Assembly (NCBI GenBank): GCA_022820625.1
Contig: JAJEFE010000090.1
Span: 1 to 64,000 of the forward strand
Direction of reading: 5' to 3'
DNA length: 64,000 bases
DNA from: Gammaproteobacteria bacterium
GTDB lineage: Bacteria; Pseudomonadota; Gammaproteobacteria; Steroidobacterales; Rariloculaceae
Part shown: in pieces, positions 54,775 to 63,400 of the stretch
Numbering within the stretch: the first letter of the stretch is position 1
Layout: every line of letters starts with the position of its first letter
The notes under the pieces: model-generated
The model's input: only the letters and a program-made list of their open reading frames with translations
Told to the model about the DNA's origin: nothing
Database searches by the model: none
Position numbers and translations under genes: made by a program

Positions 54775-55854
54775 TCAGATCCCGTACAGCCGCCAGGCCC
54801 CGATCGACAGCACCGGCGCCACGAACAGGAAGATCCCAAACCAAGCCAAGGTGCCGTACCCCTGCGCGACTAGGGCGACGATGCCGAAGTTCGATAGCAG
54901 CAGGCTCGCCAGCACGGCGCCGGCGGCGATCAGCGCGTGCAGCCGCGGCGTGAGCGTGCGGCCGCGCCGCTCCAGCCACCAGGCATCCAGCCGCTCGTTG
55001 ATGCCCTGCAGTATGCCGACGCCGGTCTGGGCGATGGTGACGAAAAGCACGATCACGTACACCGTCGCAGCTGCCGGCAGGGCCAGGCGCAGAATCGTCC
55101 AGTAGGTCGGCAACGCCTCCTCCAGGATTTGCGGATAGCCCGCCATGAAGGCCAGGTGGCACAGCACCGCCGGCAGCGCGCCGAGCACCCCGCCGACCAG
55201 GCCGGCACCCCAGGCCTGGGCACGGGTTTCGATGTGATCGGTGGCATAGAGCAGCACCGGGACGAGCATGGCGGTGTACAGGAAGAAGCGCACACCGCTC
55301 CGCCACCAGCCGGATTCGAGCTCGACGGCGGTGAACGCTCCGGCAATTGCCTCGCCCATGTGCATGAACACCAGCACCGTATAGACGATCAGCAGCAGGC
55401 TCATCAACAGGCCCCAAGCGGTGAGGGTGCGCTCGATCCACTGCCGGCCGCTGTAGTTGAAGGTCACCACGATCAGCAGCATCAGGCCGACCCCCGCCAC
55501 GAAGGGCATGCGGAAGCTGTCGTGAAGCACCTGTCCCGCGGCGGATCCGGCGACCGCCAGCACGAGTACGAAGGCGACGATCATCACCGCCTCGTAGAGC
55601 ATCCAGCCGGGACCGAGCAGCGACTTGATGAACAGGCGGTAGTCGCGCACCTCGAAGCGGCGCGCGTAGTCGAAGGTAACCGCCAGGACCAGGCCGAACA
55701 GCACGCCGATCAGCACCGTATTGGCCAGCCCGCCCCAGGGGCCGGCGCTCGAGACGTATTCGACGACCTCCCGGCCCGTGCCGTAGCCGCCGCCGACGAT
55801 CACCGACTGAAAGACAGCGCCGGGCACGATCCAGGCTTTGAACCACTTGATCAT
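54775..55854 (-). CDS. YkvI-like inner-membrane permease (APC-type)
   Basis: Integral membrane protein of about 359 aa with roughly ten transmembrane spans. The N-terminus IVPGAVFQSVIVGGGYGTGREVVEYV resembles the first, broken helix of APC-superfamily and YkvI carriers, where a GxG site binds the substrate amine. ATG 55854 (MIKWFKAW) is chosen; the track's 59-residue extension reads through the ParE remnant. First gene of a likely operon with a GGT and a serine hydrolase, so it may import the amino acid released by GGT. Substrate unknown. Confidence 0.8.
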   Translation of the reverse strand: MIKWFKAWIVPGAVFQSVIVGGGYGTGREVVEYVSSAGPWGGLANTVLIGVLFGLVLAVTFDYARRFEVRDYRLFIKSLLGPGWMLYEAVMIVAFVLVLAVAGSAAGQVLHDSFRMPFVAGVGLMLLIVVTFNYSGRQWIERTLTAWGLLMSLLLIVYTVLVFMHMGEAIAGAFTAVELESGWWRSGVRFFLYTAMLVPVLLYATDHIETRAQAWGAGLVGGVLGALPAVLCHLAFMAGYPQILEEALPTYWTILRLALPAAATVYVIVLFVTIAQTGVGILQGINERLDAWWLERRGRTLTPRLHALIAAGAVLASLLLSNFGIVALVAQGYGTLAWFGIFLFVAPVLSIGAWRLYGI

Positions 55855-55864
55855 CGGTGGAAAG

Positions 55865-55951
55865 CTATCGGAGCGAGCGCACTCTCTCGATGACGTACCG
55901 CCGAATTTCGTCCAGGTCCCGCAACGCCAGACGGGAAAGCTTGATGGACAT
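55865..55951 (-). pseudogene. Truncated ParE toxin remnant
   Basis: Directly after parD, ATG 55951 encodes only 28 residues, starting MSIKLSRLALRDLDEIRRYV, then stops. This matches the first helix of ParE toxins (usually about 95 aa). The break is about 10 bases from the permease start, so a rearrangement placing the permease here probably removed the toxin body. Not in the ORF track because of its length. Confidence 0.7.
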
Positions 55952-55960
55952 GCCGAGCGG

Positions 55961-56203
55961 CTATTCGAAACCCGCTTCCGGCTCGAATGCCAAAGGATCG
56001 AATTCCTCGAATCCACCCGCTTCGGCCACACGCAACGCCTGCTCCAGTTCCGCCTTCAGCGCGTAGAACTGGCGGGCGCCATCCCGTTCCATGAGCATTC
56101 TTACACCCGCACGCACGACCTCACTGAGATTCGCGTAGGCACCCGACTTGATCTGGCCGTGAACATAGTTCTCCATCTGTTCCGTGAGGTGAACGTTTGG
56201 CAT
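55961..56203 (-). CDS. parD: ParD-type antitoxin
   Basis: Antitoxin of 80 aa with an N-terminal ribbon-helix-helix (MPNVHLTEQMENYVHGQIKSG...NLSEVVRAGVRML) and an acidic C-terminal tail that would wrap a ParE toxin. Its toxin partner downstream is cut to 28 residues, so this is now an orphan antitoxin that may only repress its own promoter or neutralise a toxin encoded elsewhere. Confidence 0.88.
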   Translation of the reverse strand: MPNVHLTEQMENYVHGQIKSGAYANLSEVVRAGVRMLMERDGARQFYALKAELEQALRVAEAGGFEEFDPLAFEPEAGFE

Positions 56204-56387
56204 TCAGGCTACTCCAACTGTCCAATACTGACAGATACTGACAGGGTTGTTCGCGCCGGTCAAAGTAGCAGAATAGTTCACATGGCTAGCCGTTTTCGCT
56301 TGCTGACCCCCGCCGCCATGGCCCGCACCGCTCCGGCAGCCGTTTCCGAACCCCGCGCCGCAGACGGCGGCAGGTTGACGATCGCGC

Positions 56388-56573
56388 ATGTCACCAGCAT
56401 CGACAGTGTCCACTGGCCGGGTTAACGCAAGGCGGCGGTTCCTGCGCAATTCCACGCTGGTTGCGGGAATGCCGCTGCTGGCGCCGGTGCTCTTCGGGTG
56501 CGCCGGTGGCCGAAAAAGCGAAAAGCTCGCCCATAGGCGAATCAGCGACGAAGAACCACTGGAGAATCAATGA
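56388..56573 (+). CDS. Small Tat/lipoprotein-signal-like ORF, possible remnant
   Basis: A 61-aa frame with RRRFLRNSTLVAGMPLLAPVLFGCAGG, a twin-arginine signal with a lipobox-like Cys, then a short polar tail and a stop. Its TGA overlaps the next gene's ATG as ATGA. The start codon is uncertain. It may be the surviving signal peptide of a lost lipoprotein or a leader for translational coupling. No mature domain can be recognised. Confidence 0.35.
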   Translation: MSPASTVSTGRVNARRRFLRNSTLVAGMPLLAPVLFGCAGGRKSEKLAHRRISDEEPLENQ

Positions 56574-58549
56574 CTGGACATAGCAAGCTTCCAATCCTCG
56601 TGGCGGCAGTCGTTCTTTGCATCAACAGTCCGATTCAGGCCGATGCAGGCGAGGGCGCTCCGCCGACGGAAGAAACTCCCAAGAGCATCCCCTTCGAGAA
56701 AGGTCCTTACGAAGTGCGGGTCGAGCGCAGCCACTTTGTTGAGATGCGCGATGGCGTGCGGCTGATGACGGACCTCTATTTCCCGGAGGGCCAATTCCCG
56801 GAGGGCCATGCGGGCAAGCTGCCGGTAATCCTTGAGCGCACGCCCTACAACAAGGCCGCTCACCGCAATTCGGATCCCGACGAACCAATCAATCTCCGCT
56901 CCATCGGCTATTACTACGCCAGCCACGGCTATGTTGTCGCGGTTCAGGACCGCCGCGGCAAGTTCGAGTCCGAGGGTGATTACACCATCGGATACGGGGA
57001 TGTGAATGACGCCCGGGACACGCTCGACTGGTTTGAAAAGCAGGTTTGGTTCAATGGCCGCGTGGGCATGATCGGCTGCTCGATTCCCGGCGGCAATGTG
57101 GTGAAGGCGGCGATGTCCCGGCACAAGACCCTCAAGGGACTCGTTCCGCAATCGGCGGCTTTCGGGCACGGCACCGCCGGCGGCACCATGGCCAGGGGGT
57201 TCCTTCGAGGCGGCGTGCAAAACATGACGATGCCGCTATGGACGCACTCGTCGGGTTCGAAGCTCTTCTATCGGCCATCCATGCGCCTCGACCGGGAGGA
57301 GTACCTCAAGATAGTCGATTTGTTCGAACCGGCACCGAACGTGCCCTCCGTTGCTGAAATGTTCGATCCCGACACAGGGCACATTACCAAGGAAACCATG
57401 GACACCCTGCTGCATCTTCCGGCTGTCGAGATAGACGATTTGATGGGTTCACCGCCGTCGGATTGGGACGACATGATCGCCGATGCGCCGATGGGACCGT
57501 TCTGGACCGGTGGCGACTATCTCGACGACGAAGACCAGGTCGAGGGTGGCGGCCTGCACATCAACTCCTGGCATGACTACGGCGTCAACGAGACGTTCCT
57601 GCAATTCGAGCATTTCCGGAGGAACGCGGAGTCGCAATGGGCGCGGGACAATCAGTACGTGATCATTGGTCCGCTTGGCCATTGCGCGCTGGAAGGCCTC
57701 ACCTCGCAAACGATGAATGGCGAGCGTGCGCTTGGAGATGCCCGCTTTGACGCTTGGGGCACTTACTTGAAGTGGTGGGACTACACGCTCAAGGAGATCG
57801 ACAACGGGTTCGAGAAAACGCCAAGGGTTCAGTACTTCCTGCCCGGCGCCAATGAATGGCGCTCCTCGAGCGATTGGCCCATACCGGGCACGGAACCGCG
57901 CAGACTCTATCTCTCAAGCGGCGGAGCGGCCAATACGCGACTCGGTGACGGTGAATTGACCTGGGCACCGCCCTCGGCCGCGGGGCATGACAGCTATGTC
58001 TATGATCCGGCGGACCCGGTCATCGTCGAATTTGCGAAATCCGTATTCGCGGGAGCATTCGACCGAGCTGAGGTGCAAATGCGCAACGACATTCTCGTCT
58101 ATGCGACGCCGCCGCTGCAGGAGCCGGTTGAAATGACCGGCAGGATGAACGCCAGAATTTGGCTGTCGACGGATGTTCCCGATACCGACCTGACCGTCAC
58201 CATTGTCGATGTCCTGCCCGACGGTCGGGCTTTTCCGATACAAAAGAGCATGCTTCGGCTTCGCTACCGCGAAGGCTACGACAGGGAGGTCATGATGAAG
58301 CCGGGCGAGGTTTATCCGATCGATTTAGACCTGCTGGTCGCGGCCAATCAATTCAATCCGGGACACCGCATCGGAATAGACATCACCAGTTCCGAGTTTC
58401 CCAGCTATGCCCGAAATTTGAACACCGGCGGTGACAACGCACGGGATACGCGATATCAATCGGCGACGGTCAACATTCACCATGGGGCGGACACGGCCTC
58501 CTACATCGAATTGCCAATAATCACCGGTGACGCGCCGAAGCTTTACTAG
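56570..58549 (+). CDS. CocE/NonD family (S15-like) hydrolase
   Basis: Exported alpha/beta hydrolase of the X-Pro dipeptidyl-peptidase/cocaine esterase group. Signal peptide LPILVAAVVLCINSPIQA, then MRDGVRLMTDLYFPEGQ, nucleophile Ser in GMIGCSIPGGN, a helical cap, and a C-terminal jelly-roll (RMNARIWLSTDVPDTDLTVTIVDVLPDGR). About 659 aa. Start supported by GGAGA six bases upstream. Codon use looks less GC-biased than its neighbours, hinting at separate acquisition. Convergent with the S9 pair. Confidence 0.9.
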   Translation: MTGHSKLPILVAAVVLCINSPIQADAGEGAPPTEETPKSIPFEKGPYEVRVERSHFVEMRDGVRLMTDLYFPEGQFPEGHAGKLPVILERTPYNKAAHRNSDPDEPINLRSIGYYYASHGYVVAVQDRRGKFESEGDYTIGYGDVNDARDTLDWFEKQVWFNGRVGMIGCSIPGGNVVKAAMSRHKTLKGLVPQSAAFGHGTAGGTMARGFLRGGVQNMTMPLWTHSSGSKLFYRPSMRLDREEYLKIVDLFEPAPNVPSVAEMFDPDTGHITKETMDTLLHLPAVEIDDLMGSPPSDWDDMIADAPMGPFWTGGDYLDDEDQVEGGGLHINSWHDYGVNETFLQFEHFRRNAESQWARDNQYVIIGPLGHCALEGLTSQTMNGERALGDARFDAWGTYLKWWDYTLKEIDNGFEKTPRVQYFLPGANEWRSSSDWPIPGTEPRRLYLSSGGAANTRLGDGELTWAPPSAAGHDSYVYDPADPVIVEFAKSVFAGAFDRAEVQMRNDILVYATPPLQEPVEMTGRMNARIWLSTDVPDTDLTVTIVDVLPDGRAFPIQKSMLRLRYREGYDREVMMKPGEVYPIDLDLLVAANQFNPGHRIGIDITSSEFPSYARNLNTGGDNARDTRYQSATVNIHHGADTASYIELPIITGDAPKLY

Positions 58550-58602
58550 ATGCCTAGCCGGGAGGATCTGATCCATCACTTCCACGACGCCTCGCCCCAA
58601 CT

Positions 58603-61011
58603 TCAATCTTTGCCCACCTCGTACCCCTCCGGCGGCCGCATCCTCAACAGGTGGGTCACGAAATAGTCCCATTGCCGGCGCAGGAAATAGCCGGTCGCAT
58701 CGCCCGGCGCGTGCGCCGCATTCGGCAAAATCAGCAGGTCGAAGTCCTTGTTGGCCTTGATGAGCGCATCGACCACCGCATAAGTGTTGCCGGGATGCAC
58801 GTTGTCGTCCAGCGCCCCGTGCACCAGGAACAGCTTGCCTTTCAGGTTGCCAGCGAGGTGCGCGTTCGAGCCGGCCTCGTAGAAGGCATCGTCGGTGTCG
58901 CCCTGGTAGCTCTCGCCCCAGATGGGCAGGTAGGTGCGCGGGTCGTGATTGCCCGCGCCAGACACCGCCACCTTGTAGAAGTCCGGATAGCTCAGTATGG
59001 CGTGGGTCGAGGCGTAGCCGCCGCCGGACCAGCCATAGATGCCCACCCGCTCCCTGTCGATATAGGGCCGCTCCGCCGCGAGCTGCTCGATGGCGGCGAC
59101 ATGGTCGACGAGGCTGCCGGCGGCGCCGAGCAGGTTTACCCCCGGCGGAAAGTGGAAGTCGCGGCTGCGCCCCGGCGTGCCGCGGCCATCGACGGTCATC
59201 ACCACGAAGCCCAGCTCCGCCATGGACTGGGCGCCGAACCGGCTGAACAGCGAGCCCGCGAACTGGTGGGGTTCGCGCCAGATCTGGGGGCCGGGATAGA
59301 TGGAGTCGATGAGGGGATAGGACCGCTCGGGGTCAAAGTCCGCGGGGAAGAACAAGGCGCCGTACAGGGTGGTCTCGCCGTCGGCGGCGGTCACGGTGAA
59401 GGGCTCCGGGGGGACGAAGCCGTCCGCCTCCAAGGGCGAGGGGTCGGCGGTTTCGAGCACCGCGACCAGTTCGCCCTCGTTGGTCAACAGCTCCGTGCGG
59501 CCAGAGTCGGTGGTCGTGCTCCAGCTTACGACCAGATGGCCGCCGTCGGGCGAGAAAGGAGAAGCGGTCGCGACCAAGGCCGTCACTGAGCCATGATTGC
59601 CGGGACTGGGCGTGATCCTCGCGAAGTCCGACCCGTCCACATCGACGCCGTAGATGAAGTGATGGTACGGATTGCCCTCGGCCTCGGCTTGCGAGCCGAG
59701 GAAGTACAGGCGCCCCGCCTCCCGGTCCACGTGCATGATCGCTCCGACGTTCCAGTCCCCGGAAGTGATCTGGGCCACCTTGCCGTCGCCGTCCTTGCGG
59801 TAGAGGTGCCCGTAGCCGCCTTCGTCGGAGAACCAGACCAGCCCGCCGTCCGCGAAGTCCACCACCTGGGGCGGCAGCGGCGTGGCCAGACCGGGCGAGG
59901 ACGTGCGTTCGCTTACGCGGTCCACTTCCATGCGGACCGCGCCGGTCTCCAGATCGACGCGATGGATCGAGAACCCGCGGGCGAACGGCTTGCGATGCAC
60001 GAATCCGAACCCGCGGGCGTCCTCCCGCCACCAGACTTCCCTCGAGTCGGGGCCAGTAATGGCGGCGTAAGTGAGTTCGATGTCCGGGTAGTCGATGTCC
60101 GCGCGCTCACCGCTCGGGATGTCGAACACCACGAAGCGGCCCCGGGGCTTGACCGCATCGCGCGCGAACGCGTAGCGCATCGTATGGGTGCGCGGCCGTC
60201 GGCTGCCGTCGGCGGGGACGTGCTCGATGATCGAGAGTTCCCCAACGCCGCGCTCGTCGACCCGCTGGGTGAGCAGCTTGGTGGAGTCCGGCGACCACTT
60301 GACCTGAGGGGCGTGCCCGCCCATCAGCCGCTGCATGGTGATGTAGGAAACGCTGGTGCCGAGTTGCCCGCCGTAGTGCCAGGCTTCCTCGCCATCCGTG
60401 GTCAGCTGGACGCGGGTCTCCCCGTCCGCCGAGCGGACCCAGAGGTCGTGGTCCTGGTGATAAGCGGCCCATTTGCCGTCTGGGGAAGGCGTCTCCAAGG
60501 GCGTGAACGGCGGCGCGGAGGGCTCGGACGCCGTGCAGGCCTCCGCCGTGCATCGGTAATGGTCGTCTCCGGCAGCGAAGTCGATGCCGCCGTCGTCGTT
60601 GAAGGTGAAGGCATCGAACGGCAGCGTTGTTGGGGTGTGTTCCCCGTCCTCGTCCAGCCGGGAAAGTTCACGGGCGACCAGCGCGTGGTCGAAGGAAGGC
60701 TCCCGCTCCCCGGTCGCGACCGTGACGGTCACGAACTGCCCGCCGCCGCCCACCACGGCGCGCTTGTACCAGAAGCGGTCGCCGGCGCCGATCCAGTGGG
60801 GCGTGATCGACGCGTTCAATACATACCGCTCCTGCCGGTCCGGCAGAAAGCGCTCGGCGCGCCGGTAGGCTTCGGCCGGGACCCTTGCCAACGCTACCGT
60901 GCCCGCCGCCGGGTCCGATTCCTCCGCGGCTTCGTCCACGGCCGCGGGTTGGCAACCCCAGGCGATGGCCAGCAAGGCGGACCAGCGGAGGAATCGCGCA
61001 GGGCCCCTCAT
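58603..61011 (-). CDS. S9 family peptidase, DPP-IV-like, lipoprotein
   Basis: DPP-IV-like serine peptidase anchored by a lipoprotein signal with Cys in IAWGCQPA. Propeller domain then catalytic domain: Ser in GIYGWSGGGYA, Asp in GALDDNVHPGN and His in NAAHAPGD, the most canonical triad of the window's S9 set. About 802 aa. Its ATG overlaps the stop of the upstream S9 gene as ATGA, so the two are co-translated. Similar in sequence style to the S9 domain of the cyclophilin fusion (EDRWVLN/QERYVLN opening and TPHWIG). Confidence 0.92.
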   Translation of the reverse strand: MRGPARFLRWSALLAIAWGCQPAAVDEAAEESDPAAGTVALARVPAEAYRRAERFLPDRQERYVLNASITPHWIGAGDRFWYKRAVVGGGGQFVTVTVATGEREPSFDHALVARELSRLDEDGEHTPTTLPFDAFTFNDDGGIDFAAGDDHYRCTAEACTASEPSAPPFTPLETPSPDGKWAAYHQDHDLWVRSADGETRVQLTTDGEEAWHYGGQLGTSVSYITMQRLMGGHAPQVKWSPDSTKLLTQRVDERGVGELSIIEHVPADGSRRPRTHTMRYAFARDAVKPRGRFVVFDIPSGERADIDYPDIELTYAAITGPDSREVWWREDARGFGFVHRKPFARGFSIHRVDLETGAVRMEVDRVSERTSSPGLATPLPPQVVDFADGGLVWFSDEGGYGHLYRKDGDGKVAQITSGDWNVGAIMHVDREAGRLYFLGSQAEAEGNPYHHFIYGVDVDGSDFARITPSPGNHGSVTALVATASPFSPDGGHLVVSWSTTTDSGRTELLTNEGELVAVLETADPSPLEADGFVPPEPFTVTAADGETTLYGALFFPADFDPERSYPLIDSIYPGPQIWREPHQFAGSLFSRFGAQSMAELGFVVMTVDGRGTPGRSRDFHFPPGVNLLGAAGSLVDHVAAIEQLAAERPYIDRERVGIYGWSGGGYASTHAILSYPDFYKVAVSGAGNHDPRTYLPIWGESYQGDTDDAFYEAGSNAHLAGNLKGKLFLVHGALDDNVHPGNTYAVVDALIKANKDFDLLILPNAAHAPGDATGYFLRRQWDYFVTHLLRMRPPEGYEVGKD

Positions 61012-63308
61012 TCGAACGGCTTCAGCATCTCGACTAGGAACCGCTTCTTCAGCTCCATGTTGTACTCGCCCGTCTTGCCCATGGCCCCGTGGCCGGTGTC
61101 CGGATAGATCATCATCCGGTGCTGCTTGCCGAGGCGGATGAGGTGCTCGGTCATTTGGAACATGTCCGCCTGGGTGCCGGTGTCGTTGATGCCGCCCACC
61201 TGCAGCAGTTCGCCCTTGAGCAGCGGCGCGAGCGCCAGGGCGTCGGCGGCATCGTAGGCCGCCTTGTTCTCCTGGGGCATGCCCAGATAAACCTCGTAGA
61301 GGGTGAAGCGGCGCGAACTGTAGCCGGGCACCTCGCTGATGCCGACCTTGTAGAGGTCCGGCGCCTGGGTCATGGCGCGGAAGGTGAAGTGGCCGCCCCA
61401 GGAGGCGCCCATCACCCCGACGCGGTCGAGGTCCATGTATGGCAGCCGCTCGCCAAGCTGCCGAATGGCGCCCGCGTGGTCGTCGATCTCGAACTGCCCC
61501 CAGTTCATGTACACGGTGTCGTGGAACGCCTTGGAGCGCTCCGGAGTGCCCCGGCCATCGAGGATCACCACCAGCATGCCGAGCTGGGCCAGCGCCCGCG
61601 GGAAGTTGACCGAGCGCCCCAAAAGCGCCCCGAAGGGGCCGAGATCGTCACCGAAGTCCATCGGCCGCCAGACGGTCTGCGGCCCCGCGTAGATGTACTC
61701 CACCACCGGGTACTTCTTCTCCGGGTCGAAGTCGTTGGGGAAGTGCATCGTCACCCACAGGTCCGTCTCGCCGTCCGCCGCCTTGACCACATGCTCTTCG
61801 GGCGCCACGAAACCGAACGCCTCGAGGCGGCCGATATCCGCCTCGCCAAGCACGCGAATCAGGTTGCCGTCCGCGCGCCGCAGTTCCGTGCGCGGGGGCG
61901 CATCGACGTTTGAGAAGGCATCCACGAAATACTCCGCCGACGGGGAGATGCTGGCGTTGTGCTGGCCCTTGCCCTCGGTGAGTTGCGCAAACCCCCGGCC
62001 GTCGAGGCCGACCCGGTAGAGGTGCGTGTCGTAGGGCCGGGATTGGTCGCCGTGCCCGGTGAAATACACCCAGCCGTTCTCCTGGTCGACGCGCACCACG
62101 TCCTTGACGGGCCAGTCGCCGCTGGTGAGTTGCCTCACGAGCCGACCGTTCATGTCGTAGCGGTAGAGGTGATCCCAGCCGCTGCGCTCGGAATTCCAGA
62201 TGAATCCCGAGCCGTCCGGCAGGAGAAAGAAGCCGGTCTCCGCCGCCCAGATGGCCTCGTGGTGGTTGGTCAGAAACGTGTCGGATGCCTCCGTCATAAC
62301 CGTGCGCACTGCCCGGGTCACCGCATCGACCGCGAGCAGCTCCACGCTGCTGAGCACCCGGTTGTAGCGGGCGACGATCAGCTCCGAGCCGTCCGGCAGC
62401 CAGGTGAGCACGCGCAGGTAATGATCCCTGTTGTCGCCCAGGTCCACATGCCTCGGCTGCCGGGCGTGGATGTCGAGCAGATGGAGTTCCGAGCGGTACA
62501 GGTTAGCGCCGGCCGGAATGGTGATGACTTCCCGAACCTCTTCCAGCGGCTTCAGCCACTTGATGGTGGGAATGGTGGGCATGCCGTCCGCATGCTGCCT
62601 GATCACGGCGAGCTGCTCGCTGCTCGGCGACCAGGGCTGCCAGAGCGCCGCTTCCACGTCCCAGAAAACCGCATCGGTGCCGTCGTCGGTGACCGGCACC
62701 TCCTGGCCGTCGATGGTGGCGCGGAGCGCCAGGTTGTTGTTCCGCACCGTGGCGATCCACTTGCCGTCCGGAGACATCGCTTCCGGGGACGGCAGCGGGC
62801 CGAGGCCTTGAAAGCGCTCCCGCAGGTAGGTCCCGGGCACCGCGCGCTCGGCCTCGCTCTTGACGAGTTCGATGGAAAACGACGACGGCGGAAGCTGCCG
62901 GGTTACCTTGTAGGTGTTGAGATCAAGGGTGAAGTTCGCGCCCTCCAGCGCGAAGGCGGCCGTACCGGGGCCAACCATCTGGAACCGGGCGAACGGCACG
63001 CCGGCGCCCGCCGGTTCGTGGCCGAGCGCTGCGGTGAGCGCGGCGCGCAGGCGGGCGACGTCGAACAGCGGCGCCACGGTGTTCCCCGCCGGATCGACCC
63101 TGAGGATGCGGCGGTCGTTCGGGCCACCCTCCACGATCCAAAACGTCGATCCGTCCGACAGCCAGTTGGCCGCAACGCGGCCGCCGTCGATCAGGTCCTG
63201 AAAGTCGAGATACCGCTGATAGGCGGCTTCGCGATCCTCCGGAATGCCGCTGGCCGAGGCCAGGGCGGCCATCGATGCGCCGAATAGGCACAGCGCAAGT
63301 TTGACCAT
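61008..63308 (-). CDS. S9 family peptidase, DPP-IV-like
   Basis: Exported DPP-IV-like peptidase with signal peptide LALCLFGASMAALASA. Ser in GVMGASWGGHF, Asp in GGINDTGTQAD and His in DTGHGAMG. The Asp loop GINDTGT departs from the usual DDNVH form but keeps the acid. About 766 aa. ATG 63308 is the signal-peptide start; the track start at 63380 is not supported. Paralogue of the S9 gene at 19658. Upstream of and coupled to the lipoprotein S9 gene; a TetR-type regulator precedes both. Confidence 0.9.
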   Translation of the reverse strand: MVKLALCLFGASMAALASASGIPEDREAAYQRYLDFQDLIDGGRVAANWLSDGSTFWIVEGGPNDRRILRVDPAGNTVAPLFDVARLRAALTAALGHEPAGAGVPFARFQMVGPGTAAFALEGANFTLDLNTYKVTRQLPPSSFSIELVKSEAERAVPGTYLRERFQGLGPLPSPEAMSPDGKWIATVRNNNLALRATIDGQEVPVTDDGTDAVFWDVEAALWQPWSPSSEQLAVIRQHADGMPTIPTIKWLKPLEEVREVITIPAGANLYRSELHLLDIHARQPRHVDLGDNRDHYLRVLTWLPDGSELIVARYNRVLSSVELLAVDAVTRAVRTVMTEASDTFLTNHHEAIWAAETGFFLLPDGSGFIWNSERSGWDHLYRYDMNGRLVRQLTSGDWPVKDVVRVDQENGWVYFTGHGDQSRPYDTHLYRVGLDGRGFAQLTEGKGQHNASISPSAEYFVDAFSNVDAPPRTELRRADGNLIRVLGEADIGRLEAFGFVAPEEHVVKAADGETDLWVTMHFPNDFDPEKKYPVVEYIYAGPQTVWRPMDFGDDLGPFGALLGRSVNFPRALAQLGMLVVILDGRGTPERSKAFHDTVYMNWGQFEIDDHAGAIRQLGERLPYMDLDRVGVMGASWGGHFTFRAMTQAPDLYKVGISEVPGYSSRRFTLYEVYLGMPQENKAAYDAADALALAPLLKGELLQVGGINDTGTQADMFQMTEHLIRLGKQHRMMIYPDTGHGAMGKTGEYNMELKKRFLVEMLKPFE

Positions 63309-63400
63309 GATTGTGTGTCCGTGTTTGCCGGGTGGACTCGGTATGACGCAGGCCGTCACCCGTCCCGCAACGGGGGGCAATCCGGCGGTCTCCGGCAGGC

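Noticed and set aside
52739-55846. 1035-aa ORF suggesting a permease-GGT fusion
   Set aside because: The N-terminal third is an out-of-frame reading of the permease; the GGT signal peptide and ribosome site begin at 54541.
55838-56425. 195-aa rightward ORF across parD
   Set aside because: Mostly the antisense of parD; only its last part lies in intergenic DNA and shows no family.
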